Of a DNA stretch of 64,000 nucleotides, positions 35,192 to 45,073 are shown piece after piece. The DNA is from CALLPQ01 sp038531745 (lineage in GTDB: Bacteria; Pseudomonadota; Alphaproteobacteria; Caulobacterales; Parvularculaceae). The position numbers were made by a program, and so were the translations under genes. The DNA lies in assembly GCA_038531745.1 (NCBI GenBank), contig JBCBBJ010000012.1, forward strand, positions 33,744 through 97,743, read 5' to 3'. The notes beneath the pieces are model-generated. The model did not search any database. It was not told the origin of the DNA and saw nothing but the letters and a program-made list of their open reading frames with translations. The stretch's first letter is position 1, and the number at the start of each line of letters is the position of its first letter.

Positions 35192-36169
35192 GAGCCCGCA
35201 CAATTCTTCAATACCGAGAGCAAGGTTGAGGTTTTGTATCGCCTGCACCGCTGCCCCCTTGAGGAGGTTATCTTCTGCGGCCACGATAACCGCGTGGGGA
35301 TTATCGTGGGAGGTTTCAAAGCCGCCAATGATGATACCGGGATGACCACTGCCGTCGCGTAAGGTTGGCGGCTCATCCTGCAGCGTGATCATGGGCTCAG
35401 CACCATAGGCCGTATCAAACACCGCGCGCAAATCGTCTCTTTCCATGGGCGCTTTGAGGGGCACATGCACCGTCGTCAGCAAACCGCGATAGGCCGGATG
35501 CACATGGGGCGAAAAGCGCACTGACCGGCCAAGATGCCGGGTTGCCTCACGTTCATGATTGTGACCTGTTAATCCGTATGGTAACAGATTTTTCCTTAAT
35601 ATTGCGGGATCATTGCGTTTATTGGGCTTAGTCCCGGCACCGGAATAGCCCGATACCCCAAAAACCGACGGCGTACCCGCCAGCTTTTCCAACAAGGGTG
35701 CTATAGCAAGCTGCATCGCCGTGGCATAACAACCGGGATTGGCTATCCGCCTAGCACCGCGCAGATTGCTCCCCTCGCCTTTCAAACGCCGCAATTCCGG
35801 TAAGCCATATTCCCACGTCTCGTTAAACCGATGATCCGCTGACAGATCAACTATAACGCAATCGGGTGATGATTTTGACACGGCAGTACTATAGGCGGCG
35901 GCAGCCCCATCAGGGGTCGCCAATATCACGGCATCTACCCGGCGATTTGCCACCGTAGCCTCATCCAACGCCTCAAACCGTAAGGTGCCAGCAACATTCG
36001 GCGCCACCGAGGAAACAAGCGTGCCCGCAAGCCCGCGTGATGCGGCAAAAACAAGGTCAAGCACCGGATGATCCGTAATAAGATTAAGCAGTATTTTCCC
36101 GGTGAACCCCCGCGCGCCGACGACCCCAACGGTGAACCGGTCGACCGGGCGATTTTGGAACGCGATCAT
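35165..36169 (-). CDS. argC: N-acetyl-gamma-glutamyl-phosphate reductase
   Basis: Third step of arginine synthesis; NADPH-dependent reduction. GARGFTGKILLNLI cofactor region, catalytic Cys in ANPGCYATAMQLA, and HNHEREATRHLG near the C-terminal half. About 334 residues from ATG 36169, which overlaps the argB-argA stop by four bases (ATGA); the longer frame to 36280 is not used. Converges on the beta-lactamase gene. Confidence 0.94.
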   Translation of the reverse strand: MIAFQNRPVDRFTVGVVGARGFTGKILLNLITDHPVLDLVFAASRGLAGTLVSSVAPNVAGTLRFEALDEATVANRRVDAVILATPDGAAAAYSTAVSKSSPDCVIVDLSADHRFNETWEYGLPELRRLKGEGSNLRGARRIANPGCYATAMQLAIAPLLEKLAGTPSVFGVSGYSGAGTKPNKRNDPAILRKNLLPYGLTGHNHEREATRHLGRSVRFSPHVHPAYRGLLTTVHVPLKAPMERDDLRAVFDTAYGAEPMITLQDEPPTLRDGSGHPGIIIGGFETSHDNPHAVIVAAEDNLLKGAAVQAIQNLNLALGIEELCGLSTGNARIE

Positions 36170-37500
36170 AAGGCCGGTGGCTCCTCTGGGGCAATGAAGG
36201 CTTCGGGCAGGCTGGCAAGATGGGTCAGATGTTCTGCCCGGGCCGCAAGATCGATATCGCCCATCCAGAAAACAGTCCACGGGCCGATCTTCACCGACCC
36301 CGTGGCAACATCCGTGTAAAATGCATTGAACCCATTGGCGGTACGCGAACGCCAGAAAAGAACGGGGTAATCATCGGCCATGGCGCGCCAGACAACCCGG
36401 GCGAGACCCTCCCCGCGGGCATCCTCGACAACGGCAAACTTATCGAGATAGGGCAAGCCGCCCACCTGCGTGATCAGGGCACCGGCACGGTAGTTTTCCG
36501 ACACATAGGCTTTCGTCAGTGTCAGACCGGCAAACCAGTCAGGCTTTAAGGGCCGCTGAAATCCTTCTTCGATCAGTGTTTGCAGTCTTTCCGTGTCGAT
36601 TGATGATTTTTGGTCGTGGGTGACAATCCGCTCACCCCGCCGCACAAGCGTGCCCGCCCCGCCATGGGTAAAGAGCTCGCGCACCAGTCCCGTCGGTGAG
36701 GTTATTGATACCGATGCTGATAAATCGAGATCGTCAAGCAGCGTTTTTATTTCTTGCAATTTCAACCGCATCCCCGAATGGACCCAGGACGCACCCATGA
36801 GATCATCATAGTCAGACACAAGATTAATCGAGTGAAGTGGTAGTCCATCGGCTTTCAAAAGGCCGCCGGTGCCCGATAGAAAAATAATCTTCAGGGGGCG
36901 GAGCGCATGAACAAGCGCCCGCGTTGCGCTATCGCCATTGATATTGAGGAGTTGCCCGCCCTGTGCCATCCCCAGACAGGTAAGAATGGGCACGGCACCG
37001 GACCGCACCACCGACTCCAAGGGCGCAAGCCGCACGCCTGTGGGCCGACCCACAAGACCAAACCGATCAAGGTCTAGCGCTTCGGCCTCCAAAACACCGG
37101 CACTGACAGAATGGGCGTCAACGCCTTGCGCGCGCACCGCCTCCACCAGGCGTAGATTTTCCGTGATGAATACGTCGCGCGCCACATCAAGCGCCGCCGG
37201 ACTGGTCACCCGCAGGCCGTCAATCTTTGGGGTCTCAATCCCCGCGGCGGCAAGACTCTCATCAAGTTGCGGGCCGCCGCCATGTAAAACGATGGGCGTC
37301 AAACCGACCGTATGGAGAAATGCAAGGGCCGATGCAGTTTGCGTCAACTCATCGCGCAGGATTGATCCGCCAATCTTGATCACCGCAAAACGGGTCTGCT
37401 GCACACTGGAAAACCGGTTCAAATAGGCGCGGATTTCCTTGCCGTCAGACATGTTTGACAGCAATTGAACAATTGTTTCACGGGTAGAGTGCTGGGCCAT
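36166..37500 (-). CDS. argB: Bifunctional N-acetylglutamate synthase/kinase
   Basis: Single polypeptide of 444 residues carrying an acetylglutamate kinase domain (residues about 35-285: VIKIGGSILRDE, VLHGGGPQLDESLAA, NINGDSATRALVHAL, LSGTGGLLKADG) followed by a GNAT-type DUF619 domain (about 300-440: AYVSENYRAGALITQ...EDARGEGLARVVWRAM...LFWRSRTANGFNAFY). This is the vertebrate-like NAGS/NAGK architecture known from Maricaulis and Xanthomonas. It does both the first and second steps of arginine synthesis; the adjacent argC does the third. The promoter would lie in 37501-37792. Confidence 0.92.
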   Translation of the reverse strand: MAQHSTRETIVQLLSNMSDGKEIRAYLNRFSSVQQTRFAVIKIGGSILRDELTQTASALAFLHTVGLTPIVLHGGGPQLDESLAAAGIETPKIDGLRVTSPAALDVARDVFITENLRLVEAVRAQGVDAHSVSAGVLEAEALDLDRFGLVGRPTGVRLAPLESVVRSGAVPILTCLGMAQGGQLLNINGDSATRALVHALRPLKIIFLSGTGGLLKADGLPLHSINLVSDYDDLMGASWVHSGMRLKLQEIKTLLDDLDLSASVSITSPTGLVRELFTHGGAGTLVRRGERIVTHDQKSSIDTERLQTLIEEGFQRPLKPDWFAGLTLTKAYVSENYRAGALITQVGGLPYLDKFAVVEDARGEGLARVVWRAMADDYPVLFWRSRTANGFNAFYTDVATGSVKIGPWTVFWMGDIDLAARAEHLTHLASLPEAFIAPEEPPAL

Positions 37501-37792
37501 CGCGATATGCTTACATTCAGGTAAAAGGGGCTTACACCAGCCCCGCGAAAAAGCCTAGCGGCGAAACAAGGCCCCCAAACAGGCGAAATCCCGCCGCCTG
37601 ACGACCCCTGTGAAAACGATCTGCCAGGAGATCTCTGCGCGAGGACTATCAAAAAATTTACGGTCTTTGCTAACGCGTTCCCAACGCTTTTAGCGGCATT
37701 CTCACGAAGGTTTGGGGGATATCTCTCCATAGTTTCATTTTGCCCGCGTACGAAGGTGGTGAATACTCCTCCGAATAAGGACGGTTTATCTA
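37501..37792. other. Divergent gap, argB-argA and DUF1800
   Basis: 292 bases. It holds both promoters; I see no gene, riboswitch or clear ARG box. Confidence 0.4.
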
Positions 37793-39673
37793 ATGAAGCA
37801 AGCTGCTATTTTCTACACGGCACGCTCACACCGTGCCCACCGGAGGTGTGCGCGCATAGGCTTTTTAGTCTTGATGAGCTGCTGCATCCTCATTGCGGGA
37901 GGCCCTGTCCGCGCCCAGGCGCCGGTTGTCATTGACCCTGATCAGGACCCTGACTTTGTCACAAGGATCTTAGAGGATGGTGATCGATTTACACCGCCTG
38001 CATTTATCATTCGCGATGTGACTGACGGCATCAGGATTGCAGGGCCGCGCCCCCCCGCCACAACAATGATCACAAACCGCGCCGAAGCGGCCCGCTTTTT
38101 AATGTATGCAACCTATGGCGGCACCGAAGCTGACATTGATAGCCTTGTGGGCCGCGACGCCGCCGATTGGCTCGTGGAAGCCTTGGCACAAGAGCCCTTC
38201 ACATTCCTCGACAAAACGGTTGCGGCGCGGCGCCCGGACGGCGAAATCGAAGATAAATCAACCGTCAATTCTCTCCTCTGGCAGGCCATGATGACCGCCG
38301 AAGATCAGCTCGGTATGCGGATGACCTTTGCGCTATCACAGATTTTTGTTGCCTCGCTCGACACACCCCAGGGCCAGCTTGAAGAAGAGGCCTATTTTCT
38401 GGATCAACTGCGTCGCCACGCCTTTGGCCAATATCGCGACCTGCTGGAGGATGTGACTTATGCACCTCTTATGGGGCGTTGGCTTACGTTTTTGCGGAAC
38501 CGCAAGGGGGACCCACGGACGGGGCGAGTGCCCGACGAAAACTATGCGCGGGAAATTCTTCAGCTTTTTTCGATTGGTCTATTGGCGCTGAACCCCGATG
38601 GCACGCCGCGCCTGGATAATCGAGGCAATCGTATCGAGACCTATGACAATAGCGATATTGCCGGCCTTGCGCGGGTCTTCACCGGCTTTTGGTATGATGT
38701 GCCCACCTTTCGATCTGGCCCCACCAAACGGTCTTTCGAACTGCCCATGGTGATTTTTGATGATGAGCATTCGGCGCTGGAAAAGACCTTTCTAGGCATA
38801 ACAATTCCGGAGAATACACCCGGCGATGTCAGTGTTTCCATGGCGCTCGACACTATTGCCGATCACGACAATGTGGCGCCATTCATCTGTCGCCAGCTGA
38901 TCCAGCGGTTTACGCGTAGCCATCCGTCTACCGATTATGTTGAGCGCGTTGTTGACGCGTTTGAGGGGGGCCAGTTTGTAGCCGTTAACGGCCAAAGCTT
39001 CGGCACTGGTCAGCGCGGTGATTTAGAGGCAACGCTGGCGGCAATTCTGCTTGACCCTATCATTTTTGAGCACCCCATTGATCAGCCGCGCGATGGCGGC
39101 AAAATCCGCGAGCCCATCCTTAAGTTTGTCCAGTGGGTGCGCGCCTTTGACGTCACGGGGATTGAGCCGGGGGCCTTCTTTTTTCTGAATGATACGCGTG
39201 GTTCTGACCGGTTGAGCCAGCAGTTTTTACGCCCGCCATCGGTTTTTAATTTTTATCGGCCGGGTTATGTGGCCCCGCAAACTCAAACCGGTAATGCCGG
39301 TCTTACGGCGCCCGAATTGCAATTGGTCAACTCATCATCAGTGGCGGGTTATCTCAACTTTATAACGCGGTTCGTTTTCGATTTTACGGAAGTGACAACC
39401 CAGGGTTTTGACCCCGATGAAATCGGTGAGATTTTCTTGCCCGATTACACCGATGAGCTTGCCCTTGTGGATGACCCCCGCGCCCTCGTCGATCATTTGG
39501 ACCTATTGCTGACGGGGCGACGTCTTTCGCGTACGGCCCGCCAGGAAATTCAAACAATTATCGAAATGCTCCCCATTCGGACAAACCAGAATGAAGACCG
39601 CGATCGCCTGCGCCGCGTGAACACAGCCATTATTCTGGTGATGGGTGCGCCAGCCTATCATACCCTGCAGTAA
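37793..39673 (+). CDS. DUF1800 domain protein, exported
   Basis: 626 residues. N-terminal signal (GFLVLMSCCILIAGGPVRA-Q). DUF1800 family features: FLMYATYGGTEADID start, DQLGMRMTFALSQIFVAS, LEDVTYAPLMGRWLTFLRN, PDENYAREILQLFSIGL, and GLARVFTGFWY. Family members are outer-facing proteins paired with DUF1501 partners; their function is unknown, though heavy-metal or polymer roles have been suggested. The DUF1501 gene follows 13 bases later. Confidence 0.9.
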   Translation: MKQAAIFYTARSHRAHRRCARIGFLVLMSCCILIAGGPVRAQAPVVIDPDQDPDFVTRILEDGDRFTPPAFIIRDVTDGIRIAGPRPPATTMITNRAEAARFLMYATYGGTEADIDSLVGRDAADWLVEALAQEPFTFLDKTVAARRPDGEIEDKSTVNSLLWQAMMTAEDQLGMRMTFALSQIFVASLDTPQGQLEEEAYFLDQLRRHAFGQYRDLLEDVTYAPLMGRWLTFLRNRKGDPRTGRVPDENYAREILQLFSIGLLALNPDGTPRLDNRGNRIETYDNSDIAGLARVFTGFWYDVPTFRSGPTKRSFELPMVIFDDEHSALEKTFLGITIPENTPGDVSVSMALDTIADHDNVAPFICRQLIQRFTRSHPSTDYVERVVDAFEGGQFVAVNGQSFGTGQRGDLEATLAAILLDPIIFEHPIDQPRDGGKIREPILKFVQWVRAFDVTGIEPGAFFFLNDTRGSDRLSQQFLRPPSVFNFYRPGYVAPQTQTGNAGLTAPELQLVNSSSVAGYLNFITRFVFDFTEVTTQGFDPDEIGEIFLPDYTDELALVDDPRALVDHLDLLLTGRRLSRTARQEIQTIIEMLPIRTNQNEDRDRLRRVNTAIILVMGAPAYHTLQ

Positions 39674-39686
39674 CGGGAGCAAGCCC

Positions 39687-41270
39687 ATGAAACGACGCGC
39701 TTTTTTATCGAGTGCTGCCGCAACACTGGCGATGGGGGCCACTCTTGCACAGCCCGGATCACGCGGCTTGCCCTTTAGCGTTCAAACGGCACAAGCCGCC
39801 GATACGTCAGGTTACAAGGCTCTGATTTGTCTGTTCTTCCTTGGCGGTATGGACCACGCGGATACCCTGATCCCGCTGGATAACCCGTCCTATTCGGCAC
39901 TGGCTGCGTTACGGCCCGGTCTTTTTAATGCCTATGGGGTGGGCAGTGGGTCGTCCTCCCGCGACCGGGAAAATCTGCTTGCTCTGTCCCCGGACAATGC
40001 CAGTACGCTTAGCGGGCGACGTTTTGGTTTGCCAGAGAATATGCGTCCCATACGGCAGATGTTTAATGACGGCGATCTTGCCTTTGTCGGAAGTGTGGGG
40101 CCGCTGATCACCCCGACCACGCGGGAGGATTTTGAGGCCAAGCGGGTGCCGTTGCCGCCACAACTCTTCTCCCACAATGATCAACAATCGGTCTGGCAAA
40201 CTTTTGGGCCGGAAGGCACAACCCTTGGCTGGGGCGGCCGGTTTGTTGATGCCATGTTGCGCGCAGACCCCGGTATTGACCCTCGCTTTGCGGCGATTAC
40301 CACGGCCAGTAATGCGCCATTTCTATCGGGTGAAACGGCACCGGCCTTTACGATTTCGCCGCGTGGGCGCAATGGATTGGATATTACCTCGCGCACTTTT
40401 TTTCTGGGTAATGATCCCGGTCTTGATCAAGTGCGCGCCCGCCTCGCCGACTATTATGGCCGATTGCAATGGGATAATCGCAACCTCTTCCAGGCCGATT
40501 ATGGCAGGCTCCAGGGCGAAGGCGTACAATCGGGCGCGTTTTTTAGTACTGCGTATGACGAGACTGAGGAGCTACCCGCTTTTCCGGCCTCGCGGCTGGG
40601 CGGACAGCTCCAAGCGATTGCCCGAACCATCAGCATTAATGGCAGTCTTCGCGCCCAACGTCAGGTCTTTTTTGTGGGCATTGGCGGTTTTGATACCCAT
40701 TCCGCGCAAGCCTCCAGTCTACCAGCGCTACAAGGCGAGATCGCCGATGCGCTTTTTGCGTTTCGCTCCGCCATGATTGATCAAGGGATGTGGAATGATG
40801 TTACGGTTTTCTCCGCCAGTGATTTCGGGCGTACCCTGATTGATAATGGCGACGGCACCGATCACGCCTGGGCCTCGCACCATTTTGTGGCCGGGGGCGC
40901 TGTGAGAGGTCGGTCGATCTACGGCACCATGCCGTCGCTTGATATTCAGGGGGAAGACTATACCGAAGACAGTGGCCGTCTGATCCCCGCCCACGCCGTT
41001 GATCAGTATGCGGCAACCCTTGGCCGGTGGTTTGGGCTTGGCGAAACGGACTTGGACGCAAGCCTGCCCCATCTGGGCAACTTTGCCGAGCGAGACCTGG
41101 GCTTTTTTGGCAACCAAACGCCTAACGCGACCGTGGCGGGGTCTGCGTCGGCATCATTCGTACAAAGACCGGGGGATGCGAATACCCCGTTTCAGCCATC
41201 CACGGGACGGCGTCAACGCAATGATCGCTTTCGCGCGCCGGGGCTCCGTAGCACGATTGAAAATGACTAG
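39687..41270 (+). CDS. DUF1501 domain protein, Tat-type signal
   Basis: About 527 residues. Starts MKRRAFLSSAAATLAMG, a twin-arginine signal, with AQAAD cleavage. DUF1501 signature: LICLFFLGGMDHADTLIP, HNDQQSVWQTFGPEG, GIGGFDTHSAQ, FSASDFGRTLIDNGDGTDHAWASHHFV. The family belongs to the sulfatase/alkaline phosphatase clan by structure, but its substrate is unknown. ATG at 39687 has GGGAG upstream. Operon with DUF1800. Confidence 0.9.
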   Translation: MKRRAFLSSAAATLAMGATLAQPGSRGLPFSVQTAQAADTSGYKALICLFFLGGMDHADTLIPLDNPSYSALAALRPGLFNAYGVGSGSSSRDRENLLALSPDNASTLSGRRFGLPENMRPIRQMFNDGDLAFVGSVGPLITPTTREDFEAKRVPLPPQLFSHNDQQSVWQTFGPEGTTLGWGGRFVDAMLRADPGIDPRFAAITTASNAPFLSGETAPAFTISPRGRNGLDITSRTFFLGNDPGLDQVRARLADYYGRLQWDNRNLFQADYGRLQGEGVQSGAFFSTAYDETEELPAFPASRLGGQLQAIARTISINGSLRAQRQVFFVGIGGFDTHSAQASSLPALQGEIADALFAFRSAMIDQGMWNDVTVFSASDFGRTLIDNGDGTDHAWASHHFVAGGAVRGRSIYGTMPSLDIQGEDYTEDSGRLIPAHAVDQYAATLGRWFGLGETDLDASLPHLGNFAERDLGFFGNQTPNATVAGSASASFVQRPGDANTPFQPSTGRRQRNDRFRAPGLRSTIEND

Positions 41271-41384
41271 GCAGGCGACTGACCCTCGATAACCGCCGCC
41301 CCTCAATGCAGATATAGGGTATCTCAAGACTGGCCTTATCGCAGCCAACTTCCGTCAGGCGGAAGCTGGCAGGCTCGGCAAGCT

Positions 41385-41755
41385 CTAAACGGTTCCATCA
41401 ACCACAGCCGCCGGAAGGCTTTGGTAAATCGCCTCTGCGATCGAATATATCCGCAACTCACCATTCACGCCGCAATATCTGACGACCTCAGTCATCACAA
41501 ATTCTGGGTCTAACGTGGCGAGGTCTTTTTGACCCTCCTCAGGATTGTCCAGATTCTTTCCCGTGGCGTAGCCTTGCACCCAGGAGAAAAGGGCGCTGAC
41601 AACACTGCCCTTTTCCGCCTCCGGTGCCTCTTCAAATATCGTGAAAAACTCGTTGCACGTCAGCGCGCCAGCGCCCTTGACGTTTTGTTGCGCGGTTCCG
41701 CCGACGCGAAAGCCAACGCAAAGATGGCGACAAAAAGCAATGGAAGATGTTTCAT
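41385..41755 (-). pseudogene. Small secreted protein with a frameshift (HdeA-like)
   Basis: ATG 41755 after GAGGGGG opens a clear signal peptide (MKHLPLLFVAIFALAFASA) but runs into TGA about 12 codons later. The mature chain continues in another frame from about 41700 to 41385: TAQQNVKGAGALTCNEFFTIF...WVQGYATGKN...YCGVNGELRIYSIAEAIYQ, resembling an HdeA/HdeB-type two-cysteine domain (C near the start, C near RYCG). Joining the frames needs one extra base near 41690-41700. Either a recent pseudogene or a one-base deletion in the sequence; a -1 programmed shift is less likely. Confidence 0.6.
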
Positions 41756-41891
41756 AAAGCCCCCTCATAGGATCGAAAATTGAAAGCCTGTGGGGCCTGT
41801 TAACACCTGTCAAATAAGGGACAGATAGGAGAAGAGTGGTTGAGACGCCCCCAACAGACGTTAGGGACGTCCCACCCTCCCTAGCTGGCGA

Positions 41892-43229
41892 TTAGAATTG
41901 TTCTTCTTCGGTGGAGCCGGTCAATGCTGTGACCGATGACTTACCGCCCTGAATTGTGGTGGTCACATCGTCGAAATAGCCAGCGCCCACTTCCTGTTGG
42001 TGAGCCACAAAACTATAGCCACGGTCAGCAGCGGCGAATTCGGGCTCCTGCACTTTCTCCACATAGTGCTTCATGCCTTCACCCTGGGCATAATGCCACG
42101 CAAGATCAAACATATTGTACCACATATTGTGAATACCGGCGAGCGTGATGAATTGGTATTTATACCCCATATCGCTTAATGCCTGCTGAAACCTTGCGAT
42201 GGTGGCATCGTCAAGATTCTTCTTCCAGTTAAAGGACGGTGAGCAATTATAAGCCAATAACTGATCCGGATATTTTGCATGGATGGCGTCGGCGAATTTC
42301 TGCGCTTCATCAAGGTCTGGCGTTGCCGTTTCACACCACAAAAGGTCTGCATAGGGTGCATAGGCAAGACCCCGAGCAATCGCCTGGTCAATACCGGCAT
42401 TCGTCTTGTAAAAGCCTTCGGCCGTGCGCTCGCCCGTGATAAAGGGTTTGTCATAGGCATCGGCATCTGACGTAATCAGATCAGCGGCATTGGCATCTGT
42501 GCGGGCCAACAAGACCGTCGGTACACCCATCACATCAGCGGCGAGCCGCGCGGCGATCAGTTTTTGTACCGCTTCTTGCGTGGGTACGAGCACCTTACCA
42601 CCCATATGACCGCACTTTTTGACTGACGCCAACTGGTCTTCAAAATGCACACCCGCCGCACCATTCATAATCATGTTTTTCATCAATTCATGGGCATTCA
42701 AGACGCCGCCAAAGCCAGCCTCGGCATCGGCAACGATGGGCAGAAAATAATCCACCGCCTCGGCGTCGCTAATTTTGCCATCGCTCAGCGCCTTCCACTG
42801 AATTTCATCGGCACGTTTGAAGGTATTATTTATCCGGCGCACAACACTTGGCACCGAATCCACCGCATAAAGCGATTGATCCGGGTACATTGTTTCTGAC
42901 GTGTTGGCATCGGCGGCAACCTGCCAGCCGGACAGATAGATCGCCTCGATACCGGCTTTTGCTTGCTGCATGGCTTGACCCCCGGTGAGCGCGCCCATGC
43001 AATTCACATAGCCCTTGCGCGCATCGCCGTTGACAAGGTCCCAGAGTTTTTCCGCGCCCCGCCGCGCCAGGGTGTATTCGGGCTGTAAACTACCGCGCAA
43101 ACGCACCACATCCGCCGCGCTGTAGGGGCGGGTAACACCCTTCCACCGATCATTGGTTTTCCAATCTTCTTCCAGGCTTGCCACCTGGGCGCTGAAGGTC
43201 ATTTGGGCGGGATTGGCGTGGGCATTCAT
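41892..43229 (-). CDS. aceA: Isocitrate lyase
   Basis: Glyoxylate shunt enzyme, isocitrate to glyoxylate and succinate. 445 residues; catalytic loop KKCGHMGGKVLVP, LDEAQKFADAIHAKYPDQLLAYNCSPSFNWKKNL, and GYFDDVTTTIQGG are all intact. It is divergent from the XRE/ScfR regulator at 43421, and the 190-base gap between them should hold the control sites; AGAAATTTCT at 43271 is a palindrome that could be an operator. Confidence 0.96.
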   Translation of the reverse strand: MNAHANPAQMTFSAQVASLEEDWKTNDRWKGVTRPYSAADVVRLRGSLQPEYTLARRGAEKLWDLVNGDARKGYVNCMGALTGGQAMQQAKAGIEAIYLSGWQVAADANTSETMYPDQSLYAVDSVPSVVRRINNTFKRADEIQWKALSDGKISDAEAVDYFLPIVADAEAGFGGVLNAHELMKNMIMNGAAGVHFEDQLASVKKCGHMGGKVLVPTQEAVQKLIAARLAADVMGVPTVLLARTDANAADLITSDADAYDKPFITGERTAEGFYKTNAGIDQAIARGLAYAPYADLLWCETATPDLDEAQKFADAIHAKYPDQLLAYNCSPSFNWKKNLDDATIARFQQALSDMGYKYQFITLAGIHNMWYNMFDLAWHYAQGEGMKHYVEKVQEPEFAAADRGYSFVAHQQEVGAGYFDDVTTTIQGGKSSVTALTGSTEEEQF

Positions 43230-43420
43230 GGCAAAGCTCCGTAATTAAAATTCCTATGTCGAATATTTACAGAAATTTCTAAAAGTCCATGAACGCCGCA
43301 ATCTTATGTGAAAAATTGAGGTCTGGTGGTCATGATAGGGTCGCCAAGAATTGTAATTTAGTAAATCTTGTCATAAGAATATCGACAATAGCAGACACCG
43401 ACCCCGGGCAGAAATACACC

Positions 43421-44863
43421 ATGCGCAAAGATAAATTGTTTATCGGTCCGAAATTACGCCGTTTGCGCCAGTCACTTGGCCTGACGCAAACACGTATGGC
43501 CCAGGAATTGGAGATTTCGCCCAGCTATCTCAACCTGATTGAAGGCAATCAACGCCCGGTGAGTGCGGCCCTGTTGATCCGCTTGACGCAGAATTATGAC
43601 GTGCCGCTTGATGAGCTGAGCGGCACCAATGATGTGGCACTTGTGGCTGATCTTTACGAGGCCTTGCGCGATCCCCGATTGGCGCGCGCAATCCCGAAAT
43701 CAGAAGTGGAGGCGGTTGTCGCAGCCAGCCCGGCCATTGCGGCGGCATTCCTCGATCTTCACAAATCACCGGGGCGGCGGGGCAGCGACGCCAATGCCAC
43801 CGATCCGGGCGCGGCAACCGGCACCGCGGAAAAGCCCAATGACCGCGTGGATGCAGTGCGGCGGTTCATTCACGAATCCGGTAATTACTTTCCCGCCCTC
43901 GATGAAGCGGCGGAAACCCTCACCCATTCAATCGCCGATGATGACGCGCGCAATTTTCGGCCGGAACGGCTTTATGGTGCCCTGCGCCGCCGGCTGGAGA
44001 CTGATCACCATCTCGTCACCCGAATTGTGCCGGCCCATGTGATGAGCGAGATGCTCCGCTATTTTGACCGCCACGGGCGGCGGATTAATCTGTCTGAACG
44101 TTTATCGGCGCCCGGACGATGTTTTCAACTGGCCTATCAACTGGCCATTCTGGAGCAATCGACCATCATTGACGGGCTGATCAGTGAGAGCACGTTGCGT
44201 GATGATGAAAGCAAACGTCTCGCCAGGGTCACGCTGGCCAATTATTTTGCCGCTGCAATGATGATGCCCTATGAACTGTTTCAAAAAGCGGCTGAACTAA
44301 ACCGCTATGATGTTGAGGTCTTATCTCACCGGTTTCTGGCCAGTTTCGAACAGGTTGCCCATCGGCTGACAACCCTGCAACGGCCAGAGGCGCGCGGCGT
44401 TCCTTTTTTCTTTATACGGATCGATATTGCTGGCAATATCTCCAAAAGGCTGAGCTCTGGTCGATTTCATTTTGCCAATCAGGCTGGCACATGTCCGCTC
44501 TGGAATATCCACGAATGTTTTCAAACGCCGGGACGTATTCAAACGCAAATTATTCAGCTCCCCGATGAACGCCCGCATTTTTCCATGGCTCGCACGGTTC
44601 AACGCGCCGGGGGGTCGTTTTCTCAACCGTCCCAGCAATTGGCCGTGGCGCTCGGCTGTGATTTGAAACATGCCCCTCGTCTTGTTTATGCCGATCCATA
44701 TGATTTGAGTGCACCAAGCCCGGTGCCCATCGGGCCCAATTGCTATGTGTGCGAACGCCCCAATTGCGCCCAACGCGCGCACCCACCGCTCGACCGGCTG
44801 GCGCACTATGATGAACGCAAGCGCGGCACCGCACCGGTAAATTTTGCCCCGCGTGAGCAATGA
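43421..44863 (+). CDS. XRE-family regulator with ScfR/DUF2083 domain (RamB-like)
   Basis: Short-chain-fatty-acid-responsive regulator, about 480 residues. Helix-turn-helix at residues 8-62 (KLRRLRQSLGLTQTRMAQELEISPSYLNLIEGNQRPVSAALLIRL), a central ImmA/IrrE-like helical region with the HExxH-like zinc site lost (LANYFAAAMMMPYELF, typical of ScfR), and the C-terminal cysteine-rich domain CPLWNIHECF...CYVCERPNCAQRAHPP. Homologues regulate acetate and glyoxylate genes; it is divergent from aceA. ATG at 43421 lacks a strong ribosome site; the frame to 43289 is an alternative. Confidence 0.9.
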   Translation: MRKDKLFIGPKLRRLRQSLGLTQTRMAQELEISPSYLNLIEGNQRPVSAALLIRLTQNYDVPLDELSGTNDVALVADLYEALRDPRLARAIPKSEVEAVVAASPAIAAAFLDLHKSPGRRGSDANATDPGAATGTAEKPNDRVDAVRRFIHESGNYFPALDEAAETLTHSIADDDARNFRPERLYGALRRRLETDHHLVTRIVPAHVMSEMLRYFDRHGRRINLSERLSAPGRCFQLAYQLAILEQSTIIDGLISESTLRDDESKRLARVTLANYFAAAMMMPYELFQKAAELNRYDVEVLSHRFLASFEQVAHRLTTLQRPEARGVPFFFIRIDIAGNISKRLSSGRFHFANQAGTCPLWNIHECFQTPGRIQTQIIQLPDERPHFSMARTVQRAGGSFSQPSQQLAVALGCDLKHAPRLVYADPYDLSAPSPVPIGPNCYVCERPNCAQRAHPPLDRLAHYDERKRGTAPVNFAPREQ

Positions 44864-44956
44864 GCGTTCGGGTGTAGGGCTAGGGTCTTTGCTGTTTATT
44901 AATTCCGCATGCCTCGGGATACAGAGGAAAATCGATCTATGGTCTACCCGTCGCTT

Positions 44957-45058
44957 CCCCGCGACTTGATCGCGGGGTACAGGGTGCTCCGCCTACCGAG
45001 GATTATCAATAGATCGCCATTGCGGCAACGTCATGGGCCCCGTGGTTAAGCCGCGGGG
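44957..45058 (-). repeat. Palindromic intergenic repeat family B, complete copy 3
   Basis: 102 bases, inverted relative to 16501-16602. End hairpins CCCCGCGA...TCGCGGGG and CCCCGTGG...CCGCGGGG-type. Located in the convergent gap between the ScfR regulator and gltX. Confidence 0.85.
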
Positions 45059-45073
45059 CGGTTGGGGTACGCG

